A stretch of 64,000 nt of DNA from the NCBI RefSeq assembly GCF_023856365.1, contig NC_064540.1, positions 5,262,001 to 5,326,000 on the forward strand. Reading direction: 5' to 3'. The stretch comes from Brienomyrus brachyistius. Taxonomy: Eukaryota; Chordata; Actinopteri; Osteoglossiformes; Mormyridae. Below the pieces are notes generated by a model, which worked only from the letters and a program-made list of their open reading frames with translations, made no database searches and had not been told where the DNA came from. Positions 20,678-30,800 of this stretch are shown here, one piece after another; the first letter of the stretch is position 1, and each line of letters opens with the position of its first letter. The translations under genes were made by a program, and so were the position numbers.

Positions 20678-21650
20678 TCTCTCTTTGTGTGTTTTCTACG
20701 TAGCATAAACCCTAAACAAGGTTTTCCGCAGGAAAATAACTTAATTGGGTTTTGATGTTAATAGGCATCCATGTACAATCCTCTCTCTCTCTCTCTCTCT
20801 CTCTTTCTGTGTTCTACTACAACCTACAAACACTCTATAATTACACTTTCCCCCACCCAGCCACCTATATTTATGACCGTCTCTGTATTTAAACATCTGC
20901 TTTGACAGCCTCGCTGCGTCCGCTTGGTGCGTCAAGCGTCTGAAATTGTGCACATTCTTATTATGCAATATCTCCCTTATGCTCTTTTTCATTTGAAAGG
21001 GACATGCATACCATAGCACATATATGTACAGTGAGATTTCAAATCAAATGTCAATTATCTTGTTTACTTCTGAAAGCCAGTTTGAAAGCATTAACTGCAT
21101 TTCTAAACAAAAGGTTACGACAACAGACCTTTTTTAAAAAACAAAATGTAGTTCTGTGTAAGCTGCATTCCTATTAATTGTTGTTTCCCACGAACTCCGT
21201 AATTTCAATGCATACTTGGCGATGATGAGGATATTTCGAGGGACATGACTGCGTAGAAGGGCCCCCATATCTGAACCGAATCAGTGACCTGTTATTATGC
21301 TTCTGAATGACCGCGTGGATTGTGCTTAAAGAGCACTGTGATTGAACACAAGGATTCTCTGGTACTGAGTATCCTTGGTACCAGTGCACCCTTGGTCAAA
21401 CAAAAAGGACCAATTTTATAGTCTGGTAAAAAAGCGGCAGAGCTGTCAGAGCAAATAGTTATGCATGAGAAGAAATTGCGGTTTACTCTAACATGCATTT
21501 AATTTAGCAGCACGACAAATGGGGTCTGGATTTTACTCATTCATTAGCCAATCAAATCACTTTAACGTAGCTGAGGGCGGAGTCTGGCATGGGTTGGTCT
21601 GGCTGTCACGTACACATACATTTTTGTTAATCATATCGGGAAAGGTTGTG

Positions 21651-22299
21651 TGTCTATACTGTAATATTAATATGCAAGCTACAATATAGGTTATTTATTT
21701 AATATTTGTTAAAACGTTCACAAAAAATGAAGACAAAAATGCTGTGACTGAATCACAGATTCTAAGAAACTAAACACATTTTTATATATTTTTCCTTTTA
21801 TTAATTAAAACATAGACATCGCCAAAATGAACTTTCCTCTGTGGTGAGTTACAAAACCGTTTAGATAAAACATATCCTTCAAAACAACCTGATCAAGCAA
21901 AATCTCCCCGCAATCCGCATAAATACATCGTTATGCTTTAATTGCATCAGCAGACATTTGCAGTCACCAGCACAACTGTGACCAAAGGACTGGTAGAACA
22001 TTATCATTTCCTTTCATAAAGAAACAATTAGCCAAATGCTATGCAATTCACAGCTGGCGTTACGTTCTGCCCGTCACGTCCGCCTGACCCTCCCGTCTCC
22101 TCCTTAACGTGGCCCTGATGAGGGAAGCAGATGAGGGGCATCAGGAGGGTGGGGATGCTGGCCAATGCTTGGCTGGTATTGCGTAATACCGTATATATAT
22201 TGCCGACTGGGGCGGGTGGGCGGCCAAAATGTGCTGATCGGGGATAGAGAATAGTGGTAAAATTTCGGGCGAGGTTGCAGTGGTAAAACTTCTTGAAAA
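21651..22299. repeat. Direct duplication, copy 2 (empty site)
   Basis: This is the counterpart of 18827-19780 without the MITE. It has a few percent substitutions and small indels, for example an extra ACTGGGGC near 22206. Similarity stops at TTCTTGA, exactly where the Tc1-derived inverted repeat begins. Confidence 0.85.
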
Positions 22300-22462
22300 T
22301 AGCCACCCTTTGCTCTGATTACTGCTTTGCACACTCTTAGCATTCTCTCGATGAGCTTCAAGAGGTAGTCACCTGAAATGGTTTTCCAACAGTCTTGAAG
22401 GAGTTCCCAGAGGTGTTTAGCAAGTGTGCAAAGGAGTAATCAGAGCAAAGGGTGGCTATTTT
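22296..22462. mobile_element. Tc1-type deletion derivative with 40-bp inverted arms
   Basis: Arms 22296-22335 and 22423-22462 are reverse complements at 39 of 40 positions (AAAATAGCCACCCTTTGC and its complement). The centre contains GGTAGTCACCTGAAATGG and AAGGAGTTCCCAGAGG, which are typical of the coding region of fish Tc1-like transposons. The piece is therefore a folded remnant joining one end of a Tc1 element to an inverted copy of it. Confidence 0.75.
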
Positions 22463-22913
22463 GAAGAAACTAGAATATAAAACATGTTTTCAGTTATGTC
22501 ACCTTTTTTTGTTAAGTACATAACTCCACATGTGTTCATTCATTGTTTTGATGCCTTCAGTGAGAATCTACAAATGTAATGTATGTACTGTTTCAGCCAG
22601 TAGCCACTTGGAACAGACCAGGTGTAAGAAACATGACCATTTTGGATTATGGTCAGAGATCTACATGCAGGGTTGTTAGGAATAAGTTTGGGGTGTCTGA
22701 TGGTCTGATGTAAACTGGAAGTTCTGCCGGCAGAAATTGCTGTAGTCTAGGCAACAGATATTCTGGTTTGGGAACTGGGAATCTGCAGGATTTACAGTAT
22801 GTGCTTGAAGAGGTCTTTGTTCTGCTTAAGTTTAGGTTTGAAGTAGAATAAGGCATAGATTGGGACGAGTGTATTCCTCTTTTCTTAATAGTGGTTAACA
22901 ACACTGGCGGAAA

Positions 22914-22950
22914 TGAAGACGACGACGACGATGATGATGATGATAAGAAG
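22914..22950. repeat. (ACG)n/(ATG)n trinucleotide repeat
   Basis: GACGACGACGACGATGATGATGATGATAAG forms a short trinucleotide tract in two blocks. Read on the minus strand it gives a serine run that inflates a meaningless open frame. Confidence 0.85.
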
Positions 22951-23129
22951 AAAATTGTTCTAATTCTGATACCTTGATGTAAAGCATATTTTGTATTAGA
23001 TTGATACTGCAACAGACCATGCGTTACCTTATCATTAGGACAAATATGCCCAAATATAAAGTACATCAAATTCTTCTTCGGCTCTAGCACATGCAAATAC
23101 CATTCAAAATTAAAACTTACAGCATCTAG

Positions 23130-23620
23130 TACCGTTGGATGCGACAGGCTGCTATGACAACAAGTGCATTACAATGACGACAGCTCGTAAGCCAATGGCC
23201 GTTCTCACGTTTTCGTTGCCCAATGAAATTTTGAATCTGTTTCTACGGTTGTCCGCCATTTTAGGTCGAAAGAGTGACAGATGGGCACAGCGAGGGGAAG
23301 AAGTTCATCTTTCTCAAGATTCAATTAATTTACCAGGAGACGCACCGCCAAAAGGTAGTCTGTTTAGCCGTTTTAAATAATGAACTCCATCGTATGGTTC
23401 CTTCGGAGGTGAATTATACCGCTGCGGTCTTTCCAGTCATATGTTCCTCCAGTTAACTCACTAATTATATTGGTATTATTGGTTTTGTCGTGTGAAGATG
23501 CGATGGGTAAGTACATGGCATAGACAGATGTGTTTGTCAGGTGAATGTGCCCTGACAGCGCATGGCTGTAACGCGTGGTTACTTCCGAGCTTTTGTGTTG
23601 TACAAACGAATGCTCAAACG
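23130..23620 (+). promoter_or_regulatory. CpG-rich promoter-like region, candidate distal ip6k2 promoter
   Basis: CpG density rises sharply over this stretch. It contains CCAATGG at about 23192, CCCAATG at about 23220 and GTCCGCCATTTTAGG at 23249-23263. The last matches the YY1 site commonly found just downstream of housekeeping transcription starts. Plausible splice donors follow: AAAAGGTAGTC at about 23350 and ATGGGTAAGTAC at about 23503. The next coding exon on this strand is ip6k2 exon 1 at 41.8 kb, so a non-coding first exon of ip6k2 is a reasonable inference. An unrelated non-coding transcript is the alternative. Confidence 0.45.
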
Positions 23621-24624
23621 CCATTTAGGTTTAATAAACCTTATTTACATTAGTTAGTTGTTCACCGTGCCACCTGTCAATAGCAGAAATTCGTCTTCTT
23701 AGAAATATATCAAATGAATTTTCAAACTCGTCGGCTATATTTTGGATTTCTCACCTTGCTTGCTACCTAGGTATATAGATATATTCTCGGTTTTATATAA
23801 GGCACTAAAGGTTTCATACTAGCACCTGGCGAATTTGTAGGAGATACCACTAATGTACGATTAGGGCCTATTATCGCAGTAGTTTTAAGACGTGCAGTCC
23901 AACATATGACTTGAATATTACTTTATTTCATAATAAGGATTGCAGAGCTTAGGCTCAGGGGATAACCATCTGCCTTTGTGTGGTACTGGGGAGGCCCAGT
24001 TTGGATGGGTGTGCCCCCTGTCGAACTGACCTGCTGTACTGGGCATTTCTGAGTTTAGCATAAACCGGGTCATGTCTGTGACTATTTCATATACTGTGAC
24101 ATTATTCACAGCTGGTCAGATTCCCGCCTGTCTGATGCATATAGTGCCCTAAATGCAGACAGGACAAGAGCACCTTGTCGCAAGTTTTTATTAATATTCT
24201 GGTCGTCTTACTGCTGGCCTTGAGCTGAAATCACTGTACATGTATTGGGAGTGGGTGAGTCTGTGGTTGCACTCGGGCAGGGGTGCAATAGAGGCACTGG
24301 TACCCTGGCAGATTCTGAGGGCTCAGTAGTAGGATGGGCAGATTCAGGGACCCTTGAATAAATTAAATTGCATTATTAGGAGCCCAAGGTGGCATTTAGA
24401 TTTTTTTTTAATTATTCTGTATAAATAATGCAGGAATGTATCTCATCACACGCATGTAAAGCACCTTGGGGCTTTACTGTAGTTTCCTCTCAGAATCAGC
24501 ATTGTCTATGGGATACTACACTACAAAATACTCCCAGAAATGGGACATTGATTGCAAACAAGATTTGTTAATTTGCTCACACAAAAAAAGTAAATGTCCT
24601 AACAAATTCATTCAAGAACGTGTC

Positions 24625-25804
24625 GCAAAAATGAGTACGCCCCATTAAAAGTTAGGAGCAAAGCTAAATTTTAGACTACAAAACTCTAATTAGCAAGAAA
24701 TCGATTATTCATTAGACAGGCATTTTGACTATAAAGGGCATTACTTAACAAAGAAACCCCTTCCCATTCCATGCCGTCAGCGATGGCACCACAGGGAAGA
24801 GAAAAGTCACAAGGCCTGAGAAAGGAAATAATGAAGAAAGGTGAAGGCTACAAGAAGATCAGCAAAGCTGTCCTTATCAGTCAAAATACTGTAGCAAAGT
24901 GATAAAAAAATGTAAGAAAGATGGAACTGTAACCATCACACAGAGACGTCCAGGCTGGCCAAGTTCACACCTCCACAGGAGCCTCTTCTGATGGGAAGGG
25001 TTGAAGAAAATCACCATGCAAGTTCACTGCAGTGAGCTAAAGAAGGTGATAGCCAAACAGGGGTGACTGTTTCCCGTGACACAATACGAAATACACTATA
25101 GACACTATCATGTCGTCCACAAAGGAAGCCTCTCCTAAAGCCCATGCGCGAAAAGCTTGTCTAGAATTTGCCAGGGCCCATGCTGAAAAAGATAAAGACT
25201 ACTGGGACTCTGTACTCTGGAGTGGTGAAACCAAGATTAATGTTTTTTGAACTGATGGCTTCAAAACTGTATGACGTTGCAGAGGTGAGGAATACAAAGA
25301 ATATGCATGGTGCCTACTGTGAAACATGGTGGTGGCAGTGTCCTTATGTGGGGCTGCATGAGTGCTGCTGATGTCAGGGAGCTGCATTTCATTGATGGTA
25401 TCATGAATTCAAAGATGTACTGCTCTATATTGAAAGAGAAGATGATATCACCCTGTTCCCTTGGTCGTCGTGCAGTTTTTAAACATGACAATGATCTAAA
25501 ACACGCATCTAAGGCCACTGTTGCGTTTCTGATGAAGAACAGGGTGAAAGTGATTCAGTGGAAAGCATGTCTCCTGATCGGAACCCAGTTGAACACTTAT
25601 GGAGAATTCCGAAGAGACAAGTTGAACATCACTCTCCATCCAGCATCCAGGCTCTAAGAAGTTATTCTTGAAGAATGGAAAAAGGCAGATGTTGTGGTAC
25701 TTGTTCATACCACGTGTAGAAGACTTGGTGTTGTCCTTAAGTCATGGATGTCATACAAAATACTAGATGTAATAGTTTTCGTTGTGGGGTGTATTCATTT
25801 TTGC
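24625..25804 (+). mobile_element. Degenerate Tc1/mariner-type transposon
   Basis: Inverted sequences GCAAAAATGAGTACGCCCC (24625-24643) and GGGGTGTATTCATTTTTGC (25786-25804) match as reverse complements at 17 of 19 positions. They bracket a broken Tc1 transposase. The real termini probably lie somewhat outside these inner repeats, where similarity has decayed. Confidence 0.75.
24783..25700 (+). pseudogene. Tc1-like transposase pseudogene
   Basis: The N-terminal part reads MAPQGREKSQGLRKEIMKKG, then GYKKISKAVLISQNTVAK, a Tc1 helix-turn-helix, followed directly by a stop. The middle contains VLWSGETKINVF, where the first catalytic Asp of the Tc1 DDE triad is replaced by Gly. The segment TVKHGGGSVLMWGCMSA is well preserved, and FKHDNDLKHAS keeps the second Asp. 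The final SPDRNPVEHLW, with the third catalytic Glu, lies in a shifted frame. Stops, frameshifts and the lost Asp show it is inactive. Confidence 0.88.
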
Positions 25805-26053
25805 ATCACCTGACTTGAAGATTTTATAATCTAAGTTACATTATTAACCTTACTTTCATGTTCATGAATTAAACAAATGTTATATAAAACTGCAGTTTAC
25901 GACAATCGATGCCTATCGCACAAATCTGAGTGGATGTGCCTGTTAATTTTACATTAAGCATCTGCGGTTTGGCTTCTTCGATTGGTTGAGCGTTCACTAG
26001 TTTTGCAGTTGCACAGTTTCACAGTTGCAGACCGAAGGTTAATTCCAGGATTC

Positions 26054-26098
26054 CCCCGCGACCCAGTAGGATAAGCGGTTTGGAAAATGGATGAATGG
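26054..26098 (+). mobile_element. 45-bp SINE tail insertion with perfect 12-bp target duplication
   Basis: Only the 3' end of the SINE is present (CCCCGCGACCCAGTAGG through AAATGGATGAATGG). It is flanked by identical ATTCCAGGATTC at 26042-26053 and 26099-26110. This is an extreme 5' truncation produced by target-primed reverse transcription. Confidence 0.9.
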
Positions 26099-26110
26099 AT
26101 TCCAGGATTC

Positions 26111-27690
26111 GAGCTGGGAAATCTGATTGTGGATCAGCATAGGAGCTTGCTGGTTTTAAAATGCTTATATTTCCAACTCTGCCTCGCAACCCTTTCAGAA
26201 TTTACCACAACCCAAATTTAGGTCACAACCCATGGGTTGAGAATTGCTTTTCTAGGCCGAGCTTTTCTGTGATCAGTAATGATGAAGCGTTCTGAAAGCT
26301 TTAAATGAATTAGGTGATGTTTTTTTTATTTTTGTTGTGTGAAATATATTTTTCAATTGAGAAAAGATTCAGGGTTTCGCCCCCCCCACCACTGTTACTG
26401 TAGGGGACAGTAATGAGTTAATAATGTTTCACTACACCGGCAGCCATCTTATTCACCATTTGTGCATTTTTGCTGTTGTGTGTGAAATGCCAGTTTAGTG
26501 TTCTGTAATGTTCTCTCACCCTGTGCTTGGACCACGCGGTGACAGTGTTCTGTAAATACTGTCAGTCCATGCTCAGGCAGCACGTTTATACCTCAGCTGC
26601 CCGTTTAAGGCGACTTTTCACGAGACCAAATGTGTTAGGACACTGAAACTCAAACAGTACCGTGTCCTACGTCTTCTCAGACATGTTAAGACAGTGGTCC
26701 GAATTTGGTGAGGGGAGTTGGGGAAACCGTTTTAACATTTTTCCTGTAGCGTGATCAGAGCTGGTCAGCCTGTCAGGTGACATAGGTGGCCATCTTGGGT
26801 GCTATTTTGGGGGGGGCGGGGCACTGATATAGCAAGGCACAGGCTACCACCCCAGCCCCCTTTTAGTGGAGGTGTGGGTAGAGAATCTCGCCACGAGCTT
26901 TGACTACAACTGAGGCTGATATGTCAAGACCATAGTGGACGTTATACCAGTGTGCGAGGGGCTCAATTACAGCTGTCTTCATAGCAAAATTAAACTTGAT
27001 TACTCGATTTATTTCAAAGCATTGATGGAACTTTTCCGTATCAATTACTCGACAATATGGCGGAAGGAAAACGGTGCATAGCATAAGAGGTGCCAATAAA
27101 GACTGAAATTATCTTTTGTGTAGAAGCACTTCACATTAAAAGTGATGGTTTGATGGACTCACCCAGTAATGTGAGGTTAGCCATAAATACCTGCCATTTA
27201 TCCTCTCACAGCAGCCTAGCCTGTCTCTACTTAAATCATCCAAAAGGTTAGCTTCACCTAGCTGCAACTTCTTACATAATACTATGCATAATATTAAATA
27301 ATATTAATATGGCTATTAATATTCATTATGTTTTGTTAAGGTATTGTTGTAAATTTTGATTATGGCTGAATGATGCTCAATGATGAGTTCAACAGCAAGG
27401 ATGCGAATGATTATGATTGTTTTGGAGAGTGCATGCAGAGCTCATGCAAAAGCGGCAGTAGTAAACTTTAGACTAATTTTTTTAACCTAAACTAGATAAT
27501 GTTGATAAGGAACCATCATTAAAATTGCAAAGCTTGCTAAAGTTTCTTTCCTATGGCGGAGTAACAATGGTTTGAACCCAACAGACTATTGCAGCCATTG
27601 CGATGTGAATTGCATGTTCATGTCATAGCAATCTGGGCATCCGCCATTGGGCAAACCTGGTTGTGGGCAACACATTGGCACAACACATTT
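26111..27690. other. Non-coding stretch, nothing recognised
   Basis: No exon, RNA gene or clear repeat is recognised apart from short homopolymers such as GGGGGG near 26811. It lies within the proposed ip6k2 first intron. Confidence 0.4.
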
Positions 27691-27855
27691 GAAAGTCAAC
27701 GGGTAGCACTGTCACTGGCCACACGCCACTGCTTTGTCTGTGTGGAGTTTGCAGTTTCTTTCCACTGTCCAAAAACAGGCAACTTAAGTGAATTGGAGTG
27801 CCTGAATTCATGTGCATGTATATGTGACTGAGTGTGCACCCTGTAATGGTTGATT
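27690..27855 (+). mobile_element. Old SINE copy
   Basis: GGGTAGCACTGTCACTGG, TGTGTGGAGTTTGCAG, CACTGTCCAAAAACAGG, GAATTGGAGTGCCTG and GAGTGTGCACCCTGTAATGG follow the order of the intact SINE body with heavy divergence. Confidence 0.55.
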
Positions 27856-30800
27856 GGTCAATTGCAATGTTTGTTGTATTATTATATCATATTACATATA
27901 AATGCTCAGTGAGTCAGATTAATTGATGGATTACTCAATTATTGATCAATTTTAATCGATAATGACAGCCCCAGTCGTAATATGTGATGTGAATTAATAT
28001 ACCAGTTGGTTCTTCTGTGTCTATTTTCTCCCATGTCTGAGTGACAAACAGTGAATATGTTGAAGTCACTACAGTCATTATTTCATTTGACCTTGTGTGC
28101 TTCACTGACTCCTTTGTTGAGTGTACTTTACATTGGCATGAAGAAAGATACCGCAGGTGTTTACTGTGTAAATGATTAAAAAGACTATTGGTACTGTAAC
28201 AGCAACTGAACCAAAATGTTGTGGACATCAGTGGAGCTCAGGGGTCGTTTCAGTGCACGCTGGTGGGGTCTTTTGAAGGTAGTGGGGAGTGAGATGGTGG
28301 AAACACGCATTAATAATGGAGGAGGTCAGGGCCCATGGTCTGATGAAGCAGGCAATTTTAGTGAGCAGCTATTAAGGAAGTGCTGCAGTTTGGTGTCTGA
28401 AATTGTCCTTTGAAATGCTCTATCAAAGGTTGCCTCTGAACCTTTCCCTAAATTATTATTATTATTATTATTTTATTTATCTTGTGTTGTGGGTAAAATG
28501 ACTTTGTCAGAGGCATTGAAACTTGTATACCTGTAATTAAGTTACATAACCAGGCCAGTCTCCTTTGAAAGTCATGCATTTGGTGACGTTCCCTATCATT
28601 TTGGTGCCCATTTCGGTAATGAAGCCAGTCATGGTGCAGTTTGATGGCGCTTTCAAAAGAAATGCGGAAACCCAGTGGTGCAGGATGTGTAGGAATAGTG
28701 AGCGCTTTAAGCTTCACTGATATATTTACCAAACTGTCGGTTCACAATGTGCAGAAGGACGTGCATAATGACTAAAAGAAGGAAACTGCTTGTCCTGAGC
28801 GGGTGTTTAGTGTGCATTGCGTCAGGAGCCAATGAGGTGTCTCTGTTTGTTCTTCTGCACACGTTTGCCCTGCAGGATAAGTGGGCGCTGAAATGTCAGA
28901 GTCTTGTTTTTATTGGTGCTGGGTTTCTGTAACCGAGACGACACCTGACCCACTGTTTATTGGTGGGACCCGGAACAGAGCTGTGTGGTGAGAGTGGCTG
29001 TGCTTTGAGGCAGTCCCAGTTACTTGATCTACAGTGCATCATGATAAGAGAGTGAAGGATGAATATATTGATTGTACCTTGTCTCTCATGATCAAAGTTT
29101 TCAAAAGGTAATATGAAGATAGATCATACAATTGACCATACAACCCCTGCTCTGATAAATACCCAGAAATAGAAGTCATGTTATAGGAGATTTTATTAAA
29201 AGTGGCACAGGTTGATTGAAAGTCTAGTCTTTACACATCAGAAATGTGGAAGGTGAATTCCTGTGGAGATATATGTAATTGATCATCTGTTTTTTTCATA
29301 ATATACATTTAGGGCTTGTTAGCTCTGTCTTTCTGAGCTGTCCATGGTGCCTGCCTGGTGCCTGTTTTGGCCTGCAGAAGAGAGGCATTTTTTGGTGTTG
29401 TGTACAGTGTGTTTGTCTGCCACCCATTAATAAGCTCATAATGCGTGATGACAGACACAAGTCTTGTTTTTCATATGGAAAGAGGACATGGTGAAAGGTC
29501 CAGTGTGCATTTCCACTAAGTCAAGTGAGGCACGGTATAGAGGACATAGCAGAGACTCGTGCTGGATGCCAGTAAATGGCTGTGTGCTCCAGAGCCTGAC
29601 AGAAGATGAATTTCTACTGTTATGTAAGCGCCAAGGTTTTTGCAGAGCCACCATATCCCCAACGGCGCTGTCTCCTTCATCCTGAAAGGCAGCGGTACTG
29701 CTGGCGTCTGCCCCCGCTTGCTCGCCGCGGAATGCGATTCAGCTGCCACGTGTCCCCAGGGGCCTCGATTTAAACTGGGAGGCATCCCTCTTCAATCCGT
29801 CTTTCCTTGTGTCAAAGTCTTTAGTTTCATTAATATTAGCTTTGACTTTCTATTTATACTGTATGCATGTTTGTGTGTTTGTTCACCTAATCAGTTGTGT
29901 GCATAAATTTGGTGTCTTGTATGCCCTTATACATCAACACCATTGAGACTCCTTATGTCAGCAGTACTGACCCTACGAATCTGCTCAGATCAGCTGTCTC
30001 CCTCTTGCATGTTTTTCCCCTAAGTGACTCAGCAGCTTCTGTGGGTCAGTCATCTCTTATTAATCTAAGGTTGTGCCCCTGTAATGGAGTCCATGGGGCA
30101 GGCCAAGGAGTTCAAGAAGGCCGGGAGTTCGGGGAGCAGACGGAGGCCAGAGTATCAGCTTCCGAGGCCACAAAAACAGTGGAGACCATTGGTCTGTCTC
30201 TTCCTCTGATGAGGCTTTGGGTTTGTGGCAGTATCGCAACATCTCCGGTAGGAGCGACGGCGTGTGTGGAGTCATTGAGGAGTGTGCGGACAGCGTGAAT
30301 CTGCATGAATTACGACTCTGCCTGCTTCTCCCTGTGAGTGAATCACCACAGGAGCACACGGTGTTCAGTGTGCTCTACAAATACTTTTTGCAAGCTTTGC
30401 CAATGGGTCATGAACTGGGGCCAACCCCCCCCCCCACCCACTAACCCACCCCAGCTGAGGCACACAGACAATACCCACTATACCTGCTTTGGAGAGAAAG
30501 AAAGTCAAATAGGAGCATGTGGAGCCTACAGATGGGAGTGGAGTATCTTTCTGGACATGTAAAGGGGTCAGGGGTCGGGAGGGGGCTCCAGCAGGGTGTC
30601 CCTGCTGCCCCATGCGACCACCTGTGCCAAATGGCCTTTGTTGAGTGAACACGATGTTCATATTTAAACTTTGATCACACACTGGACCCAGTCTTTTTTT
30701 GCACTAAGTCTGTGACTTCCTCTCTAGCTTTTTTCATTTCACTTACCCCTCTTTTGACTTTTCTGTGTATGGTTATACTAAGCAGAAGCCGCAGCCAGAG

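Noticed and set aside
18827..22299. LTR retrotransposon with these duplicates as LTRs
   Set aside because: The copies begin with TG, but I see no CA end, primer binding site, polypurine tract or gag/pol sequence between them. It is left as an unexplained duplication.
22653..23096. 147-codon minus-strand open frame with a serine run
   Set aside because: The serine run comes from a GAT/GAC trinucleotide repeat. The rest has no family signature.
30112..30444. CpG-rich open segment reading ISFRGHKNSGDHWSVSSSDE and beyond
   Set aside because: It is open on both strands and somewhat CpG-rich, but I recognise no protein family and no convincing acceptor. It could be a regulatory patch. A protein search and RNA-seq coverage would decide.
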